Below, piece after piece: positions 37,499 through 46,030 of a stretch of DNA of 64,000 nt (positions are counted from its first letter, which is position 1; each line of letters begins with the position of its first letter). Made by a program: the position numbers and the translations under genes. The stretch lies in the NCBI RefSeq assembly GCF_004336985.1, contig NZ_SJUO01000001.1, forward strand, positions 62,001 to 126,000, written 5' to 3'. The notes under the pieces were generated by a model. That model made no database searches. It had not been told where the DNA came from and worked only from the letters and a program-made list of their open reading frames with translations. Origin of the DNA: Exiguobacterium sp. SL-9 (GTDB lineage Bacteria; Bacillota; Bacilli; Exiguobacteriales; Exiguobacteriaceae).

Positions 37499-38268
37499 GA
37501 GAGTGGCTCCTTTTCTAGGCGAAGTAAGTAGGCGTCGAGCTGTTGTTTGAACGCTTCTTCACGTTGTGGCGTGATCTCGACTTTGTCATAACGGGTCTCT
37601 AAATAGCTCCGAAGCGAGGCATCGAGTTGAATGCGGCTCGCCCAGGCGGATAACGTCTCGAACGTCCGCCGACGCTTTTGTGGCGGCAATGCTTGTTCGA
37701 ATTGAATCAAATGTTGCCGTAACGGGGAATCCGGCAGCGGATGGACGGGGCGTTTTACCTCTTCGGACATTTCGTCTGTCTCTTTCGTTGCATCAACCCT
37801 CTCGTCTGTCGAAATGGATTCCCTCACTTTCTTGTTAAAGCGGCGTCTATGCCACATCCATAAGCCAATCAAGAGAAGGATTGCGCTGAAGATGTAAGGT
37901 AATAGGGAAAGGCGATCAGATTCACTTGTAGATGGTTTGCCGTATGACGGAGACGAGTCATTCTCATCTTCCCTTGGTGTGCCGCCTTCATCATCTGAAG
38001 GTCCAACAATCGCCCCTGCTTCAGAAATACCGGGCCCGGAATCTACGTCACTACCATCTCCACACCAAAAATCCGTATCGACGACCTCAATGATCCCAAA
38101 CAACTTTCGCTTGTCATGACAGTCCGTGACCCAACTCGTGATGGGGCTCCCTGAGATGTCCAACTCTTTGAAGTAGGTATAAGCGAGTTGACCTGAGAAT
38201 GAAATGAGTGCGACAACCAGTAAGGAAAGCAAGGAGACGGATAGAAAAATAGCTTTGGCCTTTTTCAT
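37495..38268 (-). CDS. Membrane protein with DUF4129-like tail (second MoxR operon)
   Basis: 257 residues from the ATG at 38268; the longer frame lacks a better site. One N-terminal helix (about 8-28), an acidic extracytoplasmic loop with two or three Cys and an Asp/Ser/Gly-rich linker, a second helix (about 147-166), then a cytoplasmic tail FETLSAWASRIQLDASLRSY typical of DUF4129. It resembles the broken gene at 59587-60270. First gene of a five-gene overlapping operon reaching to 33413. Confidence 0.75.
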   Translation of the reverse strand: MKKAKAIFLSVSLLSLLVVALISFSGQLAYTYFKELDISGSPITSWVTDCHDKRKLFGIIEVVDTDFWCGDGSDVDSGPGISEAGAIVGPSDDEGGTPREDENDSSPSYGKPSTSESDRLSLLPYIFSAILLLIGLWMWHRRRFNKKVRESISTDERVDATKETDEMSEEVKRPVHPLPDSPLRQHLIQFEQALPPQKRRRTFETLSAWASRIQLDASLRSYLETRYDKVEITPQREEAFKQQLDAYLLRLEKEPLS

Positions 38269-38410
38269 GTAATGATCCGTACAGATATATGTAGATTGGA
38301 TTTCATACCTTCCAACGGCTCCTTTCGAATTAAAGTGAATGACAAATTCGATTGTGCTTTCAAAAGAAAGATGTCGCAATCTTCAGTATTCTTTAGTTGT
38401 GAAATGACCA

Positions 38411-38896
38411 CTAGACATATAGAAGCCAAATCTCACTTTCAAACTGACCATCCTCGTCACACATCGAAGACATGTACTTCTTCAGTTCCATGTCATCGGG
38501 TAATTGTCGCAATAAGATTTCGTGTTCCTTGAACTCCATCGATCCAAGGGTCCAATTCGGATTCAGGAGAAAATCTCGATAAGCTTCGTCCGTCTCGAAA
38601 ACGATGATCTCAGACGCCCAGAGTGAAGGGACGTCCAATAATACGACGATTCGATAAACCTCGTTAGGTCGAAGACGTTTTAAACGGATTGCTCCATCTA
38701 GCAATGTGTCTACAACAAGACGTTTTCCACGCATCTTGAACCGTTTGGAGAACAGGATGGGCTGCCCAATCGGGATTTTGCTGTTCCAGTACCCATTGAT
38801 GAACGTTGTCGGAAACGTGGACGTCGTTTCCTCGACGTGCTCGACCATTTTTCTTAATTTCCGACGCATGCCGCGTATTTTCCTCTCTCGATTCAT
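38411..38896 (-). CDS. DUF3916-type protein
   Basis: 161 residues. The pattern RKIRGMRRKLRKM, TFPTTFINGYWNSKIPIGQP, TLLDGAIRLKRLRPN and LWASEIIVFETDEAY agrees with the DUF3916 family as I recall it, which occurs among immunity-type genes. Function unknown. GAGGATG precedes the ATG. Confidence 0.7.
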   Translation of the reverse strand: MNRERKIRGMRRKLRKMVEHVEETTSTFPTTFINGYWNSKIPIGQPILFSKRFKMRGKRLVVDTLLDGAIRLKRLRPNEVYRIVVLLDVPSLWASEIIVFETDEAYRDFLLNPNWTLGSMEFKEHEILLRQLPDDMELKKYMSSMCDEDGQFESEIWLLYV

Positions 38897-38978
38897 GGTT
38901 CATCCTCATTAACTGTAAATTTAATTTTTCATTCCTAAATTAAGGAAATTATACCATGCCGATGCAATGCTTTATAGA

Positions 38979-39467
38979 TTAATATAGTTCATTCGTTCGG
39001 TTATATTCTTCTAAACTTCTCCAGTCAGGATGAGCCTTACGAAACTGCTCAGTTAATTCACTATTTTTGCTTAACAATAAGACATGACTGGAATCCCACA
39101 AGATTAATTCACAAACCGCAGCTCGGTGTTGGATGTGTGGTGATTCAATCCACAGTTCTGCATTTCCATCTGCGAACGGGTAGACGTCCAATTGTTCAAA
39201 AGTTATGTACTGCTTAGAGTCAAATCCTGAAAATACGCCCCAGATGAAATAGACATCAGGCATGTGAACGAATTGAATCAGTTGCTCTCCTTTAATCCAG
39301 TAAACCCATCCCTCTTCAAACTCGCGTACATCATCAAAATAATGCAGATGGCGATCTGGTATATTTCCGTCCACGTCTGTCAGCATCCAATTGTACTTGG
39401 TCACCTGTGTGCCGAGAGAATCAATGACCTGTTGAATTGAAGTAAATCGATCGATGATTGTATTCAT
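38979..39467 (-). CDS. Hypothetical protein, immunity-like
   Basis: 162 residues from the ATG behind AAAGGGG. A soluble, Trp-rich acidic protein with a strand-rich centre (EGWVYWIKGEQLIQFVH). Unrecognised. Its place in the cluster suggests an immunity role. Confidence 0.6.
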   Translation of the reverse strand: MNTIIDRFTSIQQVIDSLGTQVTKYNWMLTDVDGNIPDRHLHYFDDVREFEEGWVYWIKGEQLIQFVHMPDVYFIWGVFSGFDSKQYITFEQLDVYPFADGNAELWIESPHIQHRAAVCELILWDSSHVLLLSKNSELTEQFRKAHPDWRSLEEYNRTNELY

Positions 39468-39495
39468 AACATGCCCCTTTCTAACAACCATTCAG

Positions 39496-40101
39496 CTAAC
39501 GCCGGTTTGAGCTTTTATCATCTTGTGGCGTCATCCCATCAAGTGCGATTGACCCGTGAACCACTTTGAGACCGTCCTTAACGGGTATGACAGAGAGGGA
39601 AAGACTTTCGATGACTTTACGGTCTTGAAGAAGCGTCTCAGGTGCCCAGTCCAGCTCAATCTCGTGGCCCGCCACCGCATAGGCGAAGGATGTGCTACGG
39701 TATACGTCTATAAGCAGTCGTTCCACACTGTCTGTGGCTCTGACAATCGATTCCGTCTCATTCGTGTCCACGAACAAGTCCTCCCAGTCCAAATCAATGA
39801 GAAGCCCTTCAAAATCGACTTCAGTTTTCAATGAAACGGTCACAATTTGGTCACGTCGACCGAAACGGGCAGTCGATAGGGTAATGGAACCGTAATACTG
39901 AATTTGAGACAAGTCGAGGTCTGATCCCTTCGGTTCAATCGTCACCCACTCCGTTCCATCTTCGTCTTTGCTATAGGTGATGCGATCTATCTTCCCACCA
40001 TCTCGCATTAACGCTTCACAAACGACTTGAAGGTTGCGAAGCAGGCCACTCCCTGTTGTGAACGCGATTCCGATTGAAACGAATCCTCCTGATTTCCCCA
40101 T
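39496..40101 (-). CDS. Hypothetical protein, possibly Imm64-like
   Basis: 201 residues. The N-terminus GGFVSIGIAFTTGSGLLRNL with GGKIDRITYSKDEDGTEWV recalls Imm64-type immunity proteins, from memory and with low certainty. Soluble, no signal. GGGGGAGG precedes the ATG. Confidence 0.6.
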   Translation of the reverse strand: MGKSGGFVSIGIAFTTGSGLLRNLQVVCEALMRDGGKIDRITYSKDEDGTEWVTIEPKGSDLDLSQIQYYGSITLSTARFGRRDQIVTVSLKTEVDFEGLLIDLDWEDLFVDTNETESIVRATDSVERLLIDVYRSTSFAYAVAGHEIELDWAPETLLQDRKVIESLSLSVIPVKDGLKVVHGSIALDGMTPQDDKSSNRR

Positions 40102-40128
40102 AGAACCTCCCCCTTTGTTTCATCATAC

Positions 40129-40160
40129 AAAAAAGCGGCACCGTTTACACGGTACCGCCC
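40129..40160 (-). terminator. Terminator of the purine permease gene
   Basis: GCGGTACCG pairs with CGGTGCCGC and six T follow on the minus strand. Confidence 0.85.
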
Positions 40161-40164
40161 TATC

Positions 40165-41427
40165 TTACAACCAGACTGGTAAAGAGAAGAAAACCAAGAA
40201 CAATACGGTCAAGACACCGACGACCGGACTGAGCGACCGATAGCCCTTCTTGAACAAGACGATCATCGTGTAGGCGATGAAGCCGAGCCCGATGCCATCG
40301 ACGATGGAATACGTGAACGGAATCATGATGATGACGAGAATCGCCGGGAAGGCATGCTCCCAATTGTCGAGCGGGAGATGCTTCACGTTCTGGAACATCA
40401 TCATGCCGATGATGATCAACACCGGCGCAATCGCCGTCACCGGAATGATCGCGAACAGCGGCAACAACAAGAGCGAGACGACGTACAGCCCTGACGTCAC
40501 GAACGAGGCGATGCCGCCCCGAGCGCCGACCGAGATGCCGGCCGCGACCTCGACCGTCGAGACGGTCGGGCTCGAACCGAACATGGCACCGGCCATCGTC
40601 GATAACCCTTGGGCGACGAGCCCTTTCGGAGCATCCGCATCCTTGCCGATGGCACGCGTCTGATTCTGAATCAGGCTGATGTTCTCGATCAGCAAGACGA
40701 GCGTCAATACGCCGACAGCGACAAGGAAGATCGGTGACGCCGACTCGGCGAACGAGACGTTGCCGAATACCGTACCGAACGACTCAAAGAACGGCATAAG
40801 CGCGAACTCACCGGTCCAGTCGAGCGTGCCCATGACGGCGCTCAAGCCGACCCCGAACGCGATCGTCCATAGAAAACTGCTCGGTCCCATCTTCAAAAAG
40901 AGAAGGATGGCGACGAATAGCGTCAGGAACGCGACCTGTACCGGCCGCTCCCCGAGATCTCCGATATGAAGCAACGCCCCACCACCGCCCGAGACGATCC
41001 CCGCCGCCTCGAGTCCGATCAAGATGAGGAATAGGCCGAGTCCGACCGTCAAACCGTCATGAATAATCGGCGGGAACGCGTTCGCGAGTTTCCTCGCCAC
41101 TTTCGTCACCGTCAACAGGACGACGAGCGCCCCCGAGACGAACGAGACGGCGAGCGCGCCTTGCCAGCTCAGCCCCATCTGCAGGACGAGCGTGTACGTA
41201 AAGAGCGCGTTGATGCCCATCCCTGGTAATAGGAGCAGCGGCAAGTTGAACAGCCCTGCGATGAACGTTCCGATGATGCTTGTCAAAATCGCTCCGACGA
41301 GCGCTCCCTCGAACGGGAGTCCGGCTTGTGTCAAGATTGCCGCGTGAACGGCCGGGATGTATGCTGTCGCCAGAAAGTTCAGCACGCCCCCGTATGTTTC
41401 TGTTTTCCATTCTGTTTGTTTTGCCAT
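40165..41427 (-). CDS. NCS2/AzgA-type purine permease
   Basis: 420 residues from the ATG at 41427 (AAAGGA upstream). About twelve to fourteen transmembrane segments. The landmarks GMGINALFTYTLVLQMGLSW, NAFPPIIHDGLTVGLGLFLI and FGSSPTVSTVEVAAGISVGA are those of the adenine/guanine/hypoxanthine permease branch (PbuG/PbuO-like). An upstream promoter (TTGCAT, 18 bp, TATAAT on the minus strand) gives a leader of about 70 nt with no purine riboswitch core. Monocistronic. Confidence 0.88.
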   Translation of the reverse strand: MAKQTEWKTETYGGVLNFLATAYIPAVHAAILTQAGLPFEGALVGAILTSIIGTFIAGLFNLPLLLLPGMGINALFTYTLVLQMGLSWQGALAVSFVSGALVVLLTVTKVARKLANAFPPIIHDGLTVGLGLFLILIGLEAAGIVSGGGGALLHIGDLGERPVQVAFLTLFVAILLFLKMGPSSFLWTIAFGVGLSAVMGTLDWTGEFALMPFFESFGTVFGNVSFAESASPIFLVAVGVLTLVLLIENISLIQNQTRAIGKDADAPKGLVAQGLSTMAGAMFGSSPTVSTVEVAAGISVGARGGIASFVTSGLYVVSLLLLPLFAIIPVTAIAPVLIIIGMMMFQNVKHLPLDNWEHAFPAILVIIMIPFTYSIVDGIGLGFIAYTMIVLFKKGYRSLSPVVGVLTVLFLVFFSLPVWL

Positions 41428-41632
41428 AGGAATCAATCCTTTATTGGCACCCTCACCCACCCATGTGGTTATACACACGAGATTGATTATATCCTGTCTG
41501 ACTTCTGACATGCAACATTATTGTCGTTCAATTCCATCTTTAGACCTACTGCCAAGACGACTCCATCTAAAGGTTCATTTTATAAAATAAGAACAAACGT
41601 TCCTGTTTTTAGCATCTTTTTTGAAGGGAATC

Positions 41633-41641
41633 TGCTATAAT
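41633..41641 (+). promoter_or_regulatory. Extended -10 promoter of the type I toxin
   Basis: TGCTATAAT is an extended -10 box with a perfect TATAAT, about 70 bp before the toxin start. The -35 region is poor, as is usual with an extended -10. Transcription should start near 41648. Confidence 0.65.
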
Positions 41642-41648
41642 GAAGAGG

Positions 41649-41694
41649 CAGGTTAACGCAGCAATAGTGGGGTCAGCCGCCAAGTCCACAATGG
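41649..41694 (+). repeat. Left arm of long inverted repeat flanking the toxin gene
   Basis: CAGGTTA, AGTGG, CAGCCGCC and ACAATGG occur in this order and are matched in reverse complement at 41878-41916. In the toxin mRNA the leader could pair end-to-end with its own 3' region. Confidence 0.65.
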
Positions 41695-41712
41695 AGGAAG
41701 GCGGTGGTGCGG

Positions 41713-41835
41713 ATGGAACAACTATGGACCTGGGTCGGCGATTATGTCATCGTCCCGATCCTCGCTCCGATTATCGTTCACTTGGTGTTACACCAAACAT
41801 CCGATCGTGCAACGTCTGAACGCACAAAAAAATGA
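41713..41835 (+). CDS. Fst/Ldr-like type I toxin peptide
   Basis: A 40-residue peptide. A Trp-containing amphipathic start (MEQLWTWVGDYV) runs into a hydrophobic helix with ILAPIIVHLVLH, then a polar, charged tail SERTKK. This is the Fst/Ldr toxin plan, where a small membrane peptide damages the membrane when its antisense RNA is lost. GGAGGAA at 41693 is far from the ATG but well placed for in-frame GTG codons at 41704 or 41707, which may be the real start. A complementary RNA, two terminators and a 45-bp inverted repeat surround it. Confidence 0.7.
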   Translation: MEQLWTWVGDYVIVPILAPIIVHLVLHQTSDRATSERTKK

Positions 41836-41861
41836 CCCCCTCGGCGCAATGAGATGGGTCA
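41826..41861 (-). terminator. Terminator of the antisense RNA, inside the toxin 3' end
   Basis: On the minus strand TGACCC pairs with GGGTCA, an inner CTC/GAG extends the stem, and seven T follow. It overlaps the toxin stop codon. Confidence 0.75.
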
Positions 41862-41877
41862 CTTTCTGATTCACTAA

Positions 41878-41916
41878 CCATTGTGGCGGCTGGGCCACTC
41901 TTAAAGTGGTAACCTG
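41878..41916 (+). repeat. Right arm of the inverted repeat flanking the toxin gene
   Basis: CCATTGT, GGCGGCTG, CCACT and TAACCTG are the reverse complements of the left-arm blocks in mirror order; a six-base bulge lies in the left arm. Confidence 0.65.
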
Positions 41917-41922
41917 TACGCC

Positions 41923-41955
41923 AGAGGCCGGTGTGTCCAGCACCGGTCTCTTTCT
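41923..41955 (+). terminator. Terminator of the toxin mRNA
   Basis: An 11-bp stem AGAGGCCGGTG/CACCGGTCTCT (one G-T pair) with a short T-rich tail. Confidence 0.65.
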
Positions 41956-42021
41956 ACTTGCATCATACCATACTTGTTCCCATTTTTCAGTAACAGAAAC
42001 ACGAAAACGATGAAGTTGACG

Positions 42022-42058
42022 TGACGAACAAACACCGGGCGATTTTAGCCCGGTGTTT
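42022..42058 (-). terminator. Terminator of the PH-domain operon
   Basis: AACACCGGGC pairs with CCCGGTGTT; the stop codon of the upstream gene lies within it. Confidence 0.75.
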
Positions 42059-43547
42059 TCATATCTTCCTCTACTGTATAGCGGGAGAACCAGTTCAGCA
42101 TGGCGTCCGCCTCTTGTTTTGGGATGTCCTCGATCATTTCATTCGATAAGACACCACGCGTCGAGAACAGAACGTTACATACATTGAAACGGCGTTGAAG
42201 CGGCGTCTGTGTCACTTGGATTTGTTCGATCCGGGGCTTATCCGTCAAAAATGAGTGGACGTTGAAGGCGCCGGTCCGTAACTCGACGAAGTGACCGTTC
42301 CGGGCGTAGCGTGTCGTCATATAGCTCAACAGGCGGCCGCCGACGATGATGGCCCACAACAGGACGAGCCACCAGGCGTAATCGCGGAAGAAATACAGCA
42401 CGACACCCGAGACGATGAGTCCGAACCAGCTGATGCGCAACAGTTTGACCCAGAGGGAACGTTTCGGCAAACGATGCAGCGTATCAGACCAGACGAACTG
42501 ATCGAAGTGTTCGTTCAACACGTTCATCGCCCGCTCCCGTTTCACGAATGGGAGAATCGTCGACGATTCATCTTTCAGCTCATCCATCGTTCCAGCCGCG
42601 ACGAGTTCGACGCCGACGATGTTGAACCAACGCCGGATGAACGTCTCCTTGATTCGGATCGCTTGAATCTTCTCGTACGGAATCTCTTTGGCGGAACGGT
42701 TGAGTAGTCCTTTCTCGACCCGGATGCGGTCACCTCGTCGTTCGAGCCGGAAGTTCCCGTACTTCAAGAAGTTGATGACCATGCCGATGACGACCGACAA
42801 TATTAGGACCGACAAGACGAGCAGGCCGATTGCGATGATGGACGCGTGAATCACCCAATCCCCGATTGTATCGAACGTCCCGTCGAGATTGATGAAATCA
42901 TCGATGGACGAGACGATCGTTGAGGCGACCGGGAAGATGGCGAACACCGACAGTGACGTCAACGAGGCGATGATGATTTCGCGGGTCGAGAGGGCGTACA
43001 ACAAACGGCTCGCTGGCTTTGCAATCGCCACCGGTGTTTCGGTCGCGTCCGTCTCCCCTTCTACCGGTACATCGGTCTCGGCCTTCCGATGACGGACCTG
43101 GTCAAGGATGTCCTCGAGCCGCTTCGCCTCATTCGGGAAGACACCGGCTAATTTGAACGAGGCGTCGTCGCTGTTCGCGTTCGTATCGAACGTCAATTCA
43201 ACGACCCCGAGCAGCCGGTACAAAAACGGGCTGTTCGAGTGGACGCTCTGAATCTTATACAGCGGCAACGACTTCTCTTTCTTGATCCAGTTGCCGTCGA
43301 TGACATATACCGTCTTCTCGTCAAGCGCATACCGGAAGTTGAGCCAACCGAAGAACTTCTGCAGGATATCGAGCAAGAGGAACAACAAAATCCCGACCCG
43401 TAAGATGATGCCGAATGTTGAGCTCCAGTCGTTATTGATCACAAACAGCAGTACGAGTGGGATGATAAACGACTTGATGACCTCTAAGACACGCAACAGC
43501 AAGACGCGACTCGGCAGTCGATGCCACGTGAGAGCGGCTTCTGTCAT
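42045..43547 (-). CDS. bPH2-domain membrane protein, YdbT-like
   Basis: 500 residues with three pairs of hydrophobic helices (about 20-60, 180-260, 370-400), each followed by a bacterial PH domain (bPH2/DUF304): YVIDGNWIKKEKSLPLYKIQ, RIRVEKGLLNRSAKEIPYEKIQAIRI and ELRTGAFNVHSFLTDKPRIEQIQV (in part). This is the YdbT arrangement. B. subtilis YdbS/YdbT are linked to resistance against some antimicrobial peptides; direct evidence here is lacking. It overlaps the YdbS-like gene by ATGA. Confidence 0.88.
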   Translation of the reverse strand: MTEAALTWHRLPSRVLLLRVLEVIKSFIIPLVLLFVINNDWSSTFGIILRVGILLFLLLDILQKFFGWLNFRYALDEKTVYVIDGNWIKKEKSLPLYKIQSVHSNSPFLYRLLGVVELTFDTNANSDDASFKLAGVFPNEAKRLEDILDQVRHRKAETDVPVEGETDATETPVAIAKPASRLLYALSTREIIIASLTSLSVFAIFPVASTIVSSIDDFINLDGTFDTIGDWVIHASIIAIGLLVLSVLILSVVIGMVINFLKYGNFRLERRGDRIRVEKGLLNRSAKEIPYEKIQAIRIKETFIRRWFNIVGVELVAAGTMDELKDESSTILPFVKRERAMNVLNEHFDQFVWSDTLHRLPKRSLWVKLLRISWFGLIVSGVVLYFFRDYAWWLVLLWAIIVGGRLLSYMTTRYARNGHFVELRTGAFNVHSFLTDKPRIEQIQVTQTPLQRRFNVCNVLFSTRGVLSNEMIEDIPKQEADAMLNWFSRYTVEEDMKTPG

Positions 43548-44053
43548 ACGACATCCTCCTCTTCGATGCGGGCATAGACGGCAATCTGTTCCCGAAGCGT
43601 CTTCGCGAACGATTCCTCGATCGCATAGATATCATGTGAGCCTGCGGCCGTCCCGATCGTGATCGTCTGCAAGCCGTATTTCCGTAGCAACGGGCCTTGC
43701 TGGGCGTGGACGTATTGTACTTTTGTCATTGGGATCAAGACGTCGTGCGTCGTGATGATGCCGTGATGCAGGCGAATCTCAAGTGGTTTCACGTCATACG
43801 TGAACCGCTCTTGCTTCCACTTTTGGAAGACGACGATATCGATCACACTATAGATGAGGTCGATAGCGAGTAAGGCGTACATCGTATATTGCAGCCACGT
43901 CGGCCAGTCAAAATAAAGCGAGGCAGCGACGAGGCCCCCTGTGATGACGAGCCCGATCAGATAAAAGATGGCGCTCGACAGTCGGAAGACGGTACGGGCC
44001 TCGATTGGCAATGTGCCGCTGAATGATGTCGGTGTTGTTTCTATGTCTGACAT
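43544..44053 (-). CDS. bPH2-domain membrane protein, YdbS-like
   Basis: 169 residues. Two hydrophobic helices (about 22-45 and 50-72) are followed by one bPH2 domain (FTYDVKPLEIRLHHGIITTH, DVLIPMTKVQYVHAQQGPLL). It forms the classic pair with the larger YdbT-like gene that overlaps its stop. Confidence 0.88.
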   Translation of the reverse strand: MSDIETTPTSFSGTLPIEARTVFRLSSAIFYLIGLVITGGLVAASLYFDWPTWLQYTMYALLAIDLIYSVIDIVVFQKWKQERFTYDVKPLEIRLHHGIITTHDVLIPMTKVQYVHAQQGPLLRKYGLQTITIGTAAGSHDIYAIEESFAKTLREQIAVYARIEEEDVV

Positions 44054-44127
44054 TGGTGTTTCCCCCTAACGATTCGGAGCATATGTCCGTTCTACCTCTA
44101 GTATACGGCGCACTCCCTAAAAAAGTT

Positions 44128-44799
44128 TCAAATTGAGGTCGGGAAACTGTTCAACTGCACGCTCATCAATTTAAACCGCGGTCTGTCTTCTGGTTCGACT
44201 TGCTGGATAAGTCGGTCGAGTGCGGCAACTCCTTCCTCCTGTAGCGCAGCGTCTAGATGACCGGTCAGTTTAATCGATGCGAACGCACTCGACATGACGA
44301 CGACGTCACAGTCGAATCCGTATTCATATGTCGCCCAGTCGTCAGAGCTCGATACATCCCGCTCCATCCAGCCCGAAACGATGTCGTACGCACCGACGAG
44401 GAAATCGATGTCCCGTTCTTTTCGGATTGCGTCCTCGAACATCACGAGCACGTCGGCGCCTTCATCACTGCCGAACGGACTGAACTCATCCGTGCAATCC
44501 AAGTAGAAGTCCTCCTGAAAATGAGCATTGAACCGTGGGTGTGCGGTGAGTTGGTCGGGACCGATTTCCGGGTCGTCGAAATAAAGATGGTTGTCCCAGT
44601 CGTAATCGACCTCCACGTACCCTTTCTTCAGTTTTTGACGGACGAGTTTGTCGGCTTCTTTCTTACACTCTTCGGCCGTATTAAAAGACTTTAGTTGGAC
44701 TTTACCGACCGTACCGAGCTTTCCGTACTGGACGACGAACTCGTCTGTGCCAACACGGATGTTCCAAAATTTTGTGGTGTGTTGCAGTGATGTATTCAC
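44128..44799 (-). CDS. WGR-domain protein
   Basis: 223 residues. Residues about 10-60 form a WGR domain: KFWNIRVGTDEFVVQYGKLG, then GKVQLKSFNTAEECKKEADKL, seen in MolR-type and PARP-like proteins where it can bind nucleic acid. The C-terminal part (SPFGSDEGADVLVMFEDAI and following) is uncharacterised and helical. It is not obviously in an operon; immunity-like neighbours follow on the same strand. Confidence 0.8.
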   Translation of the reverse strand: MNTSLQHTTKFWNIRVGTDEFVVQYGKLGTVGKVQLKSFNTAEECKKEADKLVRQKLKKGYVEVDYDWDNHLYFDDPEIGPDQLTAHPRFNAHFQEDFYLDCTDEFSPFGSDEGADVLVMFEDAIRKERDIDFLVGAYDIVSGWMERDVSSSDDWATYEYGFDCDVVVMSSAFASIKLTGHLDAALQEEGVAALDRLIQQVEPEDRPRFKLMSVQLNSFPTSI

Positions 44800-44835
44800 A
44801 CGATTTCCCCTTATGTCTAAATATAGTCCGTCGGC

Positions 44836-46026
44836 TCAAGTGAAGTGTAGGGTTCCATGGCGATGCTCTGCTTCCACGACGGCTAGCGCTTGTTTGATGA
44901 GCACCTCGATATTTGCGATTTGCGATTTTTCGATATACGTCTCCCCATCAAATACATAGACGGTCTCGTCCCCGTCATATGTCATGGCATATAGTTCTCC
45001 TTCCATGAGGGATTGTCCGATAACGAAATAGTCTGCTCGTAACGTATCGTAATGTGAGGATAAATCGAGCGGTGTATTCACTTGTTCTTCAATCGATATA
45101 CCTTTATATTCGATGTCTGATACGCCGTATAGGTTGAGTTGACAATAGAGGCTAACCCCATCAAACTGTCTCAACAATCGTTTGTAGGTTTTAGGGAGAT
45201 CTCGATGATGACTCTCCCAGAGACGAAGCACACGTTCATCACGAGGCGGTGCAATCGATATACGCCATGTGTCTGTTTCCCCTAAGTACCCAAATACGTG
45301 TGCTCCATTGTTGAGTATCTTGTAATCGGTCTTAAAGTTGGCATGTAAGTGCGCAATCAACGTAAACGGACCTTGTGCTTCCTTTCTTTGCCTCATCAGT
45401 CGCGTCCCGATATGAGAACGTGCTGTCTCGGATTCATCGAATAGTTGTCGATCATGAAGCCTTTCGGTCAATTGATAAAACGTGCCATATGCAGACGGAA
45501 ATACGGCATGCCACGAATAAGAATCTAATCGAGAACGTTCCACTTCCTTTAAGAAGTCGTCGCTGCAGTAGTTGAGCCATTCAATTTCATGGATTGTTGA
45601 ACGATTTGGTGTATACGCATAGACGGATCGTTCCACAACGTCTTTACCGATTGTCGCGTAAGTTGGTCTTAACGTCTCACATACTGCATGAAACAGCTTT
45701 TCCCAATCGGTTTTATGTTTATCGAAATAGGACTTCGATAACACCAACCCAAAACCGATGTCACCTGTTTCTAGTCCGGTTAAATTAAAGGCAGTCACGT
45801 AACTCGGTTGACTTTCAAGCTTTGCGAAGAAAGAATGCTTCCCTTCGATTCCGTCTGTCCAACTCCGTTCGAATCGCCTCCCATCGTATCGCGAAATCGA
45901 TTTTAAATCATAACCAATCGACTCGATGGTCACACGGTGTCGCTTCAACAATTCAAGAAGCCGTCGAGCGTAATCAATCGATGTTACATCATGTTGAAAG
46001 TAAAATGTAAGTTTTATGTGTCTCAT
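44836..46026 (-). CDS. Large protein with C-terminal SUKH (SMI1/KNR4) domain
   Basis: 396 residues. The last 130 match the SUKH pattern: DLPKTYKRLLRQFDGVSLYC, then DYFVIGQSLMEGELYAMTYD and VYVFDGETYIEKSQIANIEV. SUKH proteins are the most common immunity family of contact-dependent toxins. The first 260 residues are unrecognised, possibly a second immunity module. GGAGTAAATCG, which overlaps the upstream stop, precedes its ATG, so it is coupled to the next gene. Confidence 0.78.
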   Translation of the reverse strand: MRHIKLTFYFQHDVTSIDYARRLLELLKRHRVTIESIGYDLKSISRYDGRRFERSWTDGIEGKHSFFAKLESQPSYVTAFNLTGLETGDIGFGLVLSKSYFDKHKTDWEKLFHAVCETLRPTYATIGKDVVERSVYAYTPNRSTIHEIEWLNYCSDDFLKEVERSRLDSYSWHAVFPSAYGTFYQLTERLHDRQLFDESETARSHIGTRLMRQRKEAQGPFTLIAHLHANFKTDYKILNNGAHVFGYLGETDTWRISIAPPRDERVLRLWESHHRDLPKTYKRLLRQFDGVSLYCQLNLYGVSDIEYKGISIEEQVNTPLDLSSHYDTLRADYFVIGQSLMEGELYAMTYDGDETVYVFDGETYIEKSQIANIEVLIKQALAVVEAEHRHGTLHFT

Positions 46027-46030
46027 CGAT

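Larger units (their letters stand above)
41826..41955 (-). ncRNA. Putative antisense RNA antitoxin
   Basis: A minus-strand extended -10 TGGTATGAT (-10 at 41962-41967) would start an RNA near 41955 that ends at the terminator at 41826, about 130 nt. It is complementary to the 3' part of the toxin mRNA, and through the inverted repeat its 5' part copies the toxin leader sequence. End points are approximate. Confidence 0.6.

Noticed and set aside
41428-41510. Purine-type riboswitch upstream of the purine permease
   Set aside because: The leader of about 70 nt lacks the conserved purine-riboswitch loop and junction bases; only a promoter and a small TGTG/CACA pairing are visible.
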